Positions 1-5,639 of a stretch of 8,617 nt of DNA are shown here, one piece after another (position 1 is the first letter of the stretch; each line of letters begins with the position of its first letter). The notes under the pieces were generated by a model. That model worked only from the letters and a program-made list of their open reading frames with translations. It did no database searches and was not told the DNA's origin. This DNA comes from Bacteroidetes bacterium 4572_112 (GTDB lineage: Bacteria > Bacteroidota > Bacteroidia > Bacteroidales > UBA1556), in the NCBI GenBank assembly GCA_002254285.1, contig NIUZ01000165.1, positions 1 to 8,617 on the forward strand, read 5' to 3'. The position numbers and the translations under genes were made by a program.

Positions 1-104
1 TATGTAATTAACAGCGGTTTCTAATCAATTTTATTGCCATTATCATTCTTTGGTCATATTGTCAGTGTTTGTTCAAAATTCCGTAGTTTTGTGTTATACT
101 TAAT
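1..104. repeat. 104-bp perfect inverted repeat, outer copy (partner at 716-819)
   Basis: Every base from 1 to 104 is the reverse complement of 819 down to 716, with no mismatch. Matching stops inward at 105 against 715. The outer limit is unknown because the window starts here. This copy overlaps the 3' end of the scpB-like gene, supplies its last codons and its stop, and carries a plus-strand TAGTTTTG (84-91) that reads antisense into that gene. The 611 bp between the copies contain no transposase or recombinase. Confidence 0.97.
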
Positions 105-706
105 GGCGAATTTTGCGCAATAGTATTTGCTATATCGTAAGTAAACTCTTCAATATCGTCAACAGCCACAATATGGTTAAGCATACCCAATTCATAGGCT
201 CTTTCGCCAGATATTGGTTTGGCAGTGAAGAATAATTCCTTGGCAATATTTGGTTGCACACGGGTCAATATTCGCTTAATGCCCAGGGAATTATACGGCA
301 CACCTATTTTTGCTGGAGTAATGGCAAAGCTCGTTTGCTTAGTTCCCACAAGAATATCACAGCTAAAAGCCAGGTCACAAGCTCCACCCCATACACTACC
401 TTCAATAAGAGCAATTATGGGAATATTCACTTTCTCAATGGCACGAATTAATACTTCCAAAGGATGATTATAAGGTACAGGGTCGATACCCGGCTCTGGT
501 AATTCCTCAATATTATAACCTGCCGACCACACCTTTGCACCTTTTGCTGCTCTAATAATCACTACTCTTGAATTAGAATTTTGAATATCTTCAATATATG
601 TTACAAACTGCTGTAATAATTCGGATGAAAGAGCATTGCGTTGAGCAGTATTTTCAATGCTTATTTCGAGAATATAATCGTGTTTTTTGACAGAAATTAA
701 GGCCAT
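62..706 (-). CDS. scpB: Methylmalonyl-CoA decarboxylase (enoyl-CoA hydratase/crotonase superfamily), C-terminally truncated
   Basis: This enzyme family converts methylmalonyl-CoA to propionyl-CoA and CO2 in the cytoplasm. The product resembles E. coli ScpB (YgfG) in long stretches: KVWSAG (58-63), EGSVWGGA (102-109), GVPYN (135-139), a KELFFTAKPI block and a GMLNHIV block. Recalling the E. coli protein, Gly108 matches oxyanion-hole Gly110 and Tyr138 matches Tyr140, which positions the carboxylate. Tyr64 replaces His66, whose reported role is through its backbone NH, so this swap may be tolerated. The product is 214 residues against about 261 in E. coli. Family-like sequence ends at PLSI (201-204); the last ten residues, TQNYGILNKH, come from the inverted repeat. 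About 55 residues of the C-terminal helices used in oligomerisation are missing, so this form is probably inactive or an artefact. Family assignment is firm; the exact acyl-CoA substrate is less so. Confidence 0.85.
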   Translation of the reverse strand: MALISVKKHDYILEISIENTAQRNALSSELLQQFVTYIEDIQNSNSRVVIIRAAKGAKVWSAGYNIEELPEPGIDPVPYNHPLEVLIRAIEKVNIPIIALIEGSVWGGACDLAFSCDILVGTKQTSFAITPAKIGVPYNSLGIKRILTRVQPNIAKELFFTAKPISGERAYELGMLNHIVAVDDIEEFTYDIANTIAQNSPLSITQNYGILNKH

Positions 707-715
707 AGTTACTAA

Positions 716-819
716 ATTAAGTATAACACAAAACTACGGAATTTTGAACAAACACTGACAATATGACCAAAGAATGATAATGGCAATAAAATTGATTAGA
801 AACCGCTGTTAATTACATA
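716..819. repeat. 104-bp perfect inverted repeat, inner copy (partner at 1-104)
   Basis: This copy sits directly upstream of the scpB-like start codon and contains that gene's apparent promoter, so on the scpB side it looks like the native location. On the minus strand its distal end could encode a C-terminus ...YVINSGF followed by a stop, possibly the tail of a neighbouring gene. On the plus strand it ends exactly where the open grpE frame begins, and no start codon or TAnnTTTG element for grpE is visible in it. Confidence 0.97.
729..736 (-). promoter_or_regulatory. Bacteroidota-type -7 element of the scpB-like gene
   Basis: The minus strand reads TAGTTTTG, matching TAnnTTTG, and ends 22 nt before the ATG at 706. 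A TTG about 22 nt upstream of the element could serve as the -33 box. The same sequence recurs at 84-91 on the plus strand because of the inverted repeat. Confidence 0.5.
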
Positions 820-820
820 G

Positions 821-1492
821 AATCAAGAGGTAGAAACTGCTGTAAACGATACTGACAATACTGCTGAAAAAGTGGAACAAAAGTCAGACAAAACGGAGGA
901 TACTGCCACAGATGAGATTCAAGAAGTTGAAGCAGAAGAAAAGATAGTAGCAGAAGAAATTACCGAAGAAAATAGCAAGGACGACAAAAAGGCTAAAAAA
1001 GGTTTTTTCTCAAAAGGTAAAAGCAAACTTGATGAAGCAAAAGAGGAATTAGAAAAAGCTAATTATAAAATTGCTGAAATCAATGATAAGTATTTACGCT
1101 TATATTCAGAGTTTGATAATTTCAGAAAAAGAACTATTAAAGAGAAATCTGATATTTACAAAACTGCTGGTGAAGACGTTATACTTTCTATTATCTCAAT
1201 TGTTGATGACTTTGAAAGAGCATTAAAAAACACTGAAGATAATGATGAGAATAAGGCTCACCGTGAAGGATTGGAGCTTATTTTCAATAAATTCAATAAG
1301 ATTCTAGAGAATAAAAATGTAATAGAAATTGATGCAATGGGTAAAGAATTTGATACCGATTTGCATGAGGCAATAACACAAATTCCAGCCCCATCAGAGG
1401 ATATGAAGGATAAAGTTATTGACGTAGTAGAGAAGGGTTATACCATGAATGACAAGGTAATACGCTTCGCAAAAGTAGTAACAGGAATGTAG
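821..1492 (+). CDS. grpE: GrpE, nucleotide exchange factor of DnaK; 5' end missing
   Basis: GrpE is a cytoplasmic dimer that drives ADP release from DnaK. The C-terminal two thirds are typical: a charged coiled-coil, then LRLYSEFDNFRKRT and a DDFERAL motif, then the beta-rich domain with GKEFDTDLHEAI and a closing MNDKVIRFAKVVTG. The only recognisable start codon in frame is GTG at 872 (206 residues). The frame stays open back to 821 and its codons there (NQEVETAVNDTDNTAEK) have the same acidic E/D/T/A/V composition as the N-terminal tail after 872. A TAG at 818-820 closes the frame exactly at the repeat boundary. The true N-terminus therefore probably lay further upstream and has been replaced. 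I list the whole open stretch; a tool would likely call 872. dnaJ follows 39 nt after the stop in the same direction. I see no CIRCE-type heat-shock operator. Confidence 0.9.
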   Translation, partial: NQEVETAVNDTDNTAEKVEQKSDKTEDTATDEIQEVEAEEKIVAEEITEENSKDDKKAKKGFFSKGKSKLDEAKEELEKANYKIAEINDKYLRLYSEFDNFRKRTIKEKSDIYKTAGEDVILSIISIVDDFERALKNTEDNDENKAHREGLELIFNKFNKILENKNVIEIDAMGKEFDTDLHEAITQIPAPSEDMKDKVIDVVEKGYTMNDKVIRFAKVVTGM

Positions 1493-1531
1493 CCTTAGCT
1501 ACTTATTTTTATTCTGATAAAACATTAAGAT

Positions 1532-2674
1532 ATGGCAAAAAGAGATTATTATGAAGTATTGGGCGTTGACAAAAACGCAGATGCTGCAACAATAAAGAAG
1601 GCTTACCGCAAGAAAGCGATTCAACATCACCCAGATAAAAACCCTGATGATTCTTCTGCTGAAGATAAATTTAAGGAAGCTGCTGAGGCATATGAAGTAT
1701 TGAGCGACGATAATAAAAAAGCTCGTTACGATCAGTATGGTCACGCAGGAATGGGTGGAGCTGCTGGTGGCGGTGGGTTCGGCGGTGGCGGAATGAATAT
1801 GGATGACATATTCTCTCAGTTTGGCGACATATTTGGCGGTGGTGGATTCGGTGGCGGTGGTCGCAGAAGTGGCCGTAGAGTAAACCGAGGAAGCAATCTT
1901 AGAGTTAGAGTAAAACTATCGCTTAAGGATATTGCCCATGGTGCCGAAAAGAAGATTAAAGTAAATAAATATATTGCCTGTGACTCATGTAGTGGAACAG
2001 GTGCTGAAAGTGGCGAAACTCAAACATGTACTACATGTAATGGTAGCGGACATGTTACTAGAGTTCAGCAAACTTTCTTAGGAAATATGCAAACTCAGAG
2101 TGTTTGTCCTAGCTGTAATGGTGATGGTCAAATAATTAAGCATAAATGTAAAAAATGTAGTGGCAATGGCGTTGTAAAAGGCGAAGAGGTAGTTACATTG
2201 AATATTCCTGCTGGCGTTGAAGACGGAATGCAACTTTCGGTATCAGGTAAAGGTAATGCTGCTGTTCGCGGTGGTATCAATGGCGATATGATTGTTGTGA
2301 TTGAGGAGTTACCTCATGATGAACTTAAGCGTGATGACAATAATCTACTTTACGATCATTATATTAGCATTCCTGATGCTGTATTAGGAACTACTATTGA
2401 AATCCCTACTGTGGATGGAAAAGCTAAGGTGAAAATTCCTGCAGGAACTCAGGCAGGTAAAGTTTTCAGACTTAGAGGTAAGGGTTTGCCAAGTGTTGAT
2501 TATAAAGGTACTGGCGATTTGCTCGTTAACATAAATGTTTGGACTCCTCAAGACCTTAATGATGAGGAAACAAAAATTATGGAGAAACTTCAAAAATCAG
2601 AGAGTTTTGATCCAAAACCTACTTCTAAAGACAAGAGTTTTTTCGATAGAATGAGAGACTACTTCCATAATTAA
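1532..2674 (+). CDS. dnaJ: Chaperone protein DnaJ (Hsp40, class I)
   Basis: This cytoplasmic co-chaperone delivers unfolded clients to DnaK and stimulates its ATPase. All class I parts are present in order in 380 residues, a normal length. The J-domain (about 4-68) has the catalytic HPD at 33-35. A Gly/Phe-rich linker follows (about 70-115, with FGGGG-type runs and DIFSQFGDIF). The zinc-binding domain has four CxxCxGxG repeats, with cysteine pairs at 150/153, 166/169, 192/195 and 206/209. The C-terminal substrate-binding and dimerisation region starts near 215. The ATG at 1532 begins MAKRDYYEVLGV, the usual DnaJ N-terminus. The gene is probably co-transcribed with grpE and the unit ends at the hairpin at 2695-2731. 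Confidence 0.98.
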   Translation: MAKRDYYEVLGVDKNADAATIKKAYRKKAIQHHPDKNPDDSSAEDKFKEAAEAYEVLSDDNKKARYDQYGHAGMGGAAGGGGFGGGGMNMDDIFSQFGDIFGGGGFGGGGRRSGRRVNRGSNLRVRVKLSLKDIAHGAEKKIKVNKYIACDSCSGTGAESGETQTCTTCNGSGHVTRVQQTFLGNMQTQSVCPSCNGDGQIIKHKCKKCSGNGVVKGEEVVTLNIPAGVEDGMQLSVSGKGNAAVRGGINGDMIVVIEELPHDELKRDDNNLLYDHYISIPDAVLGTTIEIPTVDGKAKVKIPAGTQAGKVFRLRGKGLPSVDYKGTGDLLVNINVWTPQDLNDEETKIMEKLQKSESFDPKPTSKDKSFFDRMRDYFHN

Positions 2675-2694
2675 TGGATAAATAATATTTTAAT

Positions 2695-2731
2695 AAACAG
2701 CCCCAATAATTTATAATTATTGGGGCTGTTT
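2695..2731 (+). terminator. Terminator after dnaJ
   Basis: A perfect 17-bp stem (2695-2711 with 2715-2731) with a 3-nt loop lies 20 bp after the dnaJ stop. Its core is AGCCCCAATAATT. The arm ends in AAA/TTT, but the T-tract is short. Confidence 0.85.
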
Positions 2732-2747
2732 GCATTTGTATTATTAT

Positions 2748-2755
2748 TAATTTTG
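2748..2755 (+). promoter_or_regulatory. Possible -7 element for the T9SS cargo gene
   Basis: TAATTTTG matches TAnnTTTG and lies 76 nt before the ATG at 2832. I see no well-spaced -33 TTG, and the region is very AT-rich, so chance is possible. Confidence 0.3.
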
Positions 2756-2831
2756 GAGTATTATATAATTATGCAACTATTAACTACTAAATAAGGTCTT
2801 TAAATAGTATATAACTAATAACAGTACGCTC

Positions 2832-4019
2832 ATGAAAAAACCACTACTAATTGCATTAAGTTTACTATTTAGCCTTATTTCTTTTTCTCAAAAAATTATT
2901 TATGTTTATCCTGAGCAAGTTGCTATTGGAACAAACCAAAACTTCAATATTTATGGGCACGACACTCATTTTTATTCGGCAAATACATCAACTATTATTT
3001 TTACAAATAATACAGATACTATAATAACAAGCTCAGCACCTTCTTATTATACAGATAATATATCACTTCAAAATCAAATATCTTTTTCAGAATATGGTTT
3101 TTACGATATATACCTTATTAATAATATTGATGATACCATGAAAATGGAAAAAGCAATATATGTAGGTAAAACATCAATAAAACTATTAGCAAAACCATAC
3201 GACATTTCTAATGATCAAAATACAAACGTAATAATTACTAATATAACACCTTTAACAGGCCAACCTTACATTAATGCCATATTATTTAATGTTAATAATG
3301 ATACAATAAAATCTAATTCTTTTGTTGTGGATGCTGAAAATCAGCTTCATTTAATTTTTGATACTAGCAATAAACATGGCATGTATAACCTATTGCTTGA
3401 GACTTCGATGGACAGTATTATTTATAAATATAATGCCTTTAATATCGAAAACTCTAATTATATAAAGCTCGATAGTTTTACTCCTGACACATTAATTGCA
3501 TGGAGCACTGACCCAATACTAACTTTCTATGGACATAATACTCATTTCACCCAAGATACTAACTCGGTAATAATGACTGATTTTTTTTACAGTAGAACGA
3601 GTAATATTACAGCAATAAACGATTCAGTACTCACATGCACTATAAACTTACCTATTTTTTGCAAAGGGGACATTCCTCCTCCTGAACAATTAATGGGTTT
3701 TTTATATAATTCAATTGATGGTGTTATTGGATTTAGTTTTTATGCACATTTATTTGGAGGTGTGAATAATATAGAACAAAGTAATGCTGTAAGAGTTTTT
3801 CCAAACCCAGTTACTGAGAATAAAATTATAATTCAGTTTGATAAAACGCCAAATACGTCTAGTATCCTAAATATTTATTCAAGTGAAGGGAAACTAATAA
3901 TGACAAAAGAACTAATAAAAGGTAGTACTACTAATCTTATAGATTTACCTAAGCTTACCAAAGGAGTTTATTTTTATAGCATTTCGGGAAGTATGGGTGG
4001 TAAATTTATTGTTCTTTAA
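2832..4019 (+). CDS. Secreted protein with T9SS type A C-terminal sorting domain
   Basis: The 395-residue product starts with a classic signal peptide (MKKPLLIALSLLFSLISFSQ, cleavage near residue 20). It ends with a domain (about 313-395) typical of T9SS type A sorting signals: RVFPNPVTEN, then a LNIYSSEGKL strand pair, and a final KGVYFYSISGSMGGKFIVL. It should be exported to the periplasm, then secreted or anchored at the cell surface by T9SS. The middle is beta-rich and seems to hold three modules of roughly 95 residues. The first and third share a signature: YGHDTHF at 41-47 and YGHNTHF at 233-239, each followed by an NT/NS-S-(T/V)-I strand. That pattern recalls IPT/TIG-like or Ig-like beta sandwiches. 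No catalytic motif is visible. Adhesion or a structural surface role is possible but unproven. It is a single gene bounded by terminators on both sides. Confidence 0.85.
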   Translation: MKKPLLIALSLLFSLISFSQKIIYVYPEQVAIGTNQNFNIYGHDTHFYSANTSTIIFTNNTDTIITSSAPSYYTDNISLQNQISFSEYGFYDIYLINNIDDTMKMEKAIYVGKTSIKLLAKPYDISNDQNTNVIITNITPLTGQPYINAILFNVNNDTIKSNSFVVDAENQLHLIFDTSNKHGMYNLLLETSMDSIIYKYNAFNIENSNYIKLDSFTPDTLIAWSTDPILTFYGHNTHFTQDTNSVIMTDFFYSRTSNITAINDSVLTCTINLPIFCKGDIPPPEQLMGFLYNSIDGVIGFSFYAHLFGGVNNIEQSNAVRVFPNPVTENKIIIQFDKTPNTSSILNIYSSEGKLIMTKELIKGSTTNLIDLPKLTKGVYFYSISGSMGGKFIVL

Positions 4020-4025
4020 TTTTAG

Positions 4026-4051
4026 TTTTTATAAAAGCTCGTTTATAAAAA
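4026..4051. other. AT-rich hairpin just after the T9SS cargo gene
   Basis: A perfect 10-bp stem (4026-4035, TTTTTATAAA, with 4042-4051) and 6-nt loop start six bases after the stop codon. It could stabilise the 3' end of the mRNA or add to the terminator that follows. Confidence 0.5.
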
Positions 4052-4056
4052 CACAA

Positions 4057-4088
4057 AAGCCCCAATAAAGATTAATTTATTGGGGTTT
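4057..4088. terminator. Terminator between the convergent genes
   Basis: A 13-bp stem (4057-4069 with 4076-4088), one G-U pair, 6-nt loop, core AGCCCCAATAA. A T-rich tract lies on the plus-strand 3' side and an A-run on the other, so it could act in both directions. The core is nearly the same as that of the dnaJ terminator. Confidence 0.75.
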
Positions 4089-4122
4089 ATAGTATATTTT
4101 ATTTTTTAAGCAAGCTCTTTAA

Positions 4123-4160
4123 TACCAATTTGTTGTCAAAATACGCTATAAATAAATTGG
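4123..4160. repeat. Small imperfect palindrome in the convergent intergenic region
   Basis: CCAATTT (4125-4131) and AAATTGG (4154-4160) form inverted arms around a 22-bp centre, with weaker pairing outside. It is too weak for a terminator. It may be part of a dispersed repeat, but no second copy occurs in this window. Confidence 0.3.
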
Positions 4161-4188
4161 AATATATTTTCCTATTAGAAGGCAAAAA

Positions 4189-4695
4189 TTATTTGCATAA
4201 AAGCCTGTACTGAGCATGTCGAAGTATAGCTATGGAAATATGTATATCTAAATTTAAAGTAACTATCAGTGCTGATGAAATAGAAATAAGAATACCATAA
4301 GTAATCTTTTTTGACGGACTTTTGAAAATCCACAAATCACCTATTACAACAAAGCCTAGCAAGCTTATTGCTATGTCGGTAACCATATACATAAACTCAG
4401 AATAATGGATGGCAAACGACAAAAACACAACTGATTTTACCACGAAAAGCATATTTAGGCTGAACGATTTTAGTCTTTCGTAAGTAGCCAATTGAGCAAA
4501 AATTAATGAAGCAGATAATACCGACCATGAAAGGAAACGAAACTGCTGACCTATAACAGGATTACCATGAAAAGCTGACCCAATAAATGCAGCAACAGCC
4601 ATAAAAAGGAAGAACATGCTCCAGTTTTTACTAATGTTTCTGTTTTGGATAAAAAAATAAAAGGCAAATACACCTAGGATAAAGTCGCTAATCAT
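4189..4695 (-). CDS. Small polytopic membrane protein, unknown function, C-terminus altered by a REP-like sequence
   Basis: The 168-residue product has about six hydrophobic segments (roughly 2-17, 27-43, 52-70, 79-97, 101-124, 131-149), so it is an inner-membrane protein. Polar residues inside the membrane stand out: GSAFHG (39-44, second segment), MVTD (104-107) and DIH (150-152). This Ser-His / Asp / Asp-His pattern is loosely reminiscent of alkaline-ceramidase-like (CREST) hydrolases, but the resemblance is by eye and uncertain. There is no signal peptide beyond the first helix. From residue about 157 the translation (ILRHAQYRLLCK) comes from the palindrome at 4207-4227, so the native last helix and tail have probably been replaced or cut. 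The gene is convergent with the T9SS gene and divergent from the HEAT-like gene, which suggests its own transcript. Confidence 0.65.
   Translation of the reverse strand: MISDFILGVFAFYFFIQNRNISKNWSMFFLFMAVAAFIGSAFHGNPVIGQQFRFLSWSVLSASLIFAQLATYERLKSFSLNMLFVVKSVVFLSFAIHYSEFMYMVTDIAISLLGFVVIGDLWIFKSPSKKITYGILISISSALIVTLNLDIHISIAILRHAQYRLLCK
4207..4227. repeat. REP-like palindromic sequence (TACTGAGCATGTCGAAGTA core)
   Basis: The core at 4208-4226 is a quasi-palindrome whose TACT and AGTA ends pair around GAGC..GTCGA. It follows the CTGAGC-n-GTCGAAG pattern that I recall as a common short intergenic repeat in many bacterial genomes (REP type, often linked to RAYT transposases). Here it is translated as the last codons of the minus-strand membrane protein. 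Only one copy is in the window. Confidence 0.55.
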
Positions 4696-4743
4696 ATAGT
4701 TTTACAGTGAGTATGTTTAATTTCATAAGTTATAAATAGACCA

Positions 4744-4751
4744 CAAAAATA
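4744..4751 (-). promoter_or_regulatory. -7 element for the membrane-protein gene
   Basis: The minus strand reads TATTTTTG, matching TAnnTTTG, 48 nt before the ATG at 4695. No clear TTG is seen at -33. Confidence 0.4.
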
Positions 4752-4812
4752 GTGATTTTATATTAAATAATAGAAATAAATAAAAAATCATTACCTCACT
4801 GAATTATAATTC

Positions 4813-4820
4813 TATTTTTG
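4813..4820 (+). promoter_or_regulatory. -7 element for the HEAT-like gene
   Basis: TATTTTTG matches TAnnTTTG and ends 22 nt before the ATG at 4843. It forms a divergent promoter pair with the element at 4744-4751 on the other strand. The -33 box is weak. Confidence 0.5.
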
Positions 4821-4842
4821 CAAAATACCATAAAATAAATTT

Positions 4843-5382
4843 ATGAGTGTTTTATACGATCAGTTGCTCGACTTCTTAATTAATAATGTGTCTATTGACA
4901 ATATTAAGCAACTTAGCAAGAGCAAAAAAGTAAATCAAGAAATGATTGATGCCCTTTGGCAAATTACAATCAGCAATTCGCACCCAGCATCCTGGCGTGC
5001 AGCATGGACAATGCACCATCTTATTAATGACGATAATTTAGAATTAGCTAGACCTCACCTACATAAAATGCTAGATCAATTAAACCTATTTAACCATAAT
5101 GGACAAAAAAGGGAGATTATGAAAATAATTCTTCTTTTTGACCCTCAGGATATAGATATGGGAAAAGCACTTAATCTAAGTTTTGATATACTAATCAACC
5201 CAAGTGAAGCCCTTGCTGTTAGAGTTCATGCAATGCAATTAATTTATAATATTAGTAATATTGAAACTGAGTTGAAGCATGAACTCAGAAACACTCTAGA
5301 AATTATTATGCAAGAAGAATCGCCAGCAATACGTGGCCGTGGAAAAATGATTCTTAAGAAACTAAAAAAAGAAGGTTATTAA
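4843..5382 (+). CDS. HEAT-like alpha-helical protein of unknown function
   Basis: The 179-residue soluble product has no signal peptide or membrane segment and looks all-helical. Helix pairs with HEAT-like spacing can be seen at about 31-62 (QEMIDALWQITIS then SWRAAWTMHHL), 67-105 (ARPHLHKMLDQL then KREIMKIILLF), 111-145 (NLSFDILI then ALAVRVHAMQLIYNI) and 148-177, ending in PAIRGRGKMILKKLKKEGY. Conserved-looking features are the tryptophans in SWRAAW and the basic C-terminal helix. HEAT folds usually bind proteins or nucleic acids, but nothing here shows a partner. It has its own promoter-like element and no close co-directional neighbour (257 bp to the next gene), so genomic context does not help. 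No catalytic motif is seen. Confidence 0.7.
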   Translation: MSVLYDQLLDFLINNVSIDNIKQLSKSKKVNQEMIDALWQITISNSHPASWRAAWTMHHLINDDNLELARPHLHKMLDQLNLFNHNGQKREIMKIILLFDPQDIDMGKALNLSFDILINPSEALAVRVHAMQLIYNISNIETELKHELRNTLEIIMQEESPAIRGRGKMILKKLKKEGY

Positions 5383-5576
5383 TTATACTTAACAACTCTA
5401 AGTATTAATATTTTAAGTAAATCACAAAATAAAATATTTAAAAGCCAACACTTTTTTTTAAGTATTCAATAACCTTAACATCCTCTTATACAAGTATTTA
5501 AGTAAGTAAAGTATTTAACATTAATTAACTTATACACATTTTTTTAACAGTAGCGTTACCTAATGTTATTTTAAGT

Positions 5577-5584
5577 TAATTTTG
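5577..5584 (+). promoter_or_regulatory. -7 element for the TonB-dependent receptor gene
   Basis: TAATTTTG matches TAnnTTTG and ends 55 nt before the ATG at 5640. The rest of the 5383-5639 gap is AT-rich, with four AAGTATT heptamers (5400, 5460, 5492, 5509) and no obvious terminator or RNA gene. Confidence 0.45.
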
Positions 5585-5639
5585 CAATTATTAGCATTAT
5601 ACAATTTTATAATTAATAATTAACCAAAAAACACAGATT

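Noticed and set aside
219..467. Plus-strand open frames at 219-467 and 254-451
   Set aside because: They lie antisense within the scpB-like gene, whose own frame shows clear family motifs; their translations show no recognisable domain.
1..819. Insertion sequence, or phase-variable invertible segment
   Set aside because: No transposase or invertase is encoded. Because each repeat copy includes the same promoter, inversion would not switch scpB on or off. I kept the repeat as an unexplained structure instead.
716..872. CIRCE or other heat-shock operator upstream of grpE
   Set aside because: No TTAGCACTC/GAGTGCTAA arms and no other long palindrome apart from the 104-bp repeat itself; the native grpE upstream region is probably not in this window.
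1499..1744. Minus-strand frame over the dnaJ J-domain, and another at 2384-2593
   Set aside because: Both are antisense to dnaJ, which is intact and unmistakable; the apparent hydrophobic peptides come from its reverse complement.
5383..5639. Small RNA, riboswitch or tRNA in the gap before the receptor gene
   Set aside because: Only AT-rich weak pairings were found (for example an 8-bp AATATTTT/AAAATATT stem with a long loop) and no recognisable RNA motif.
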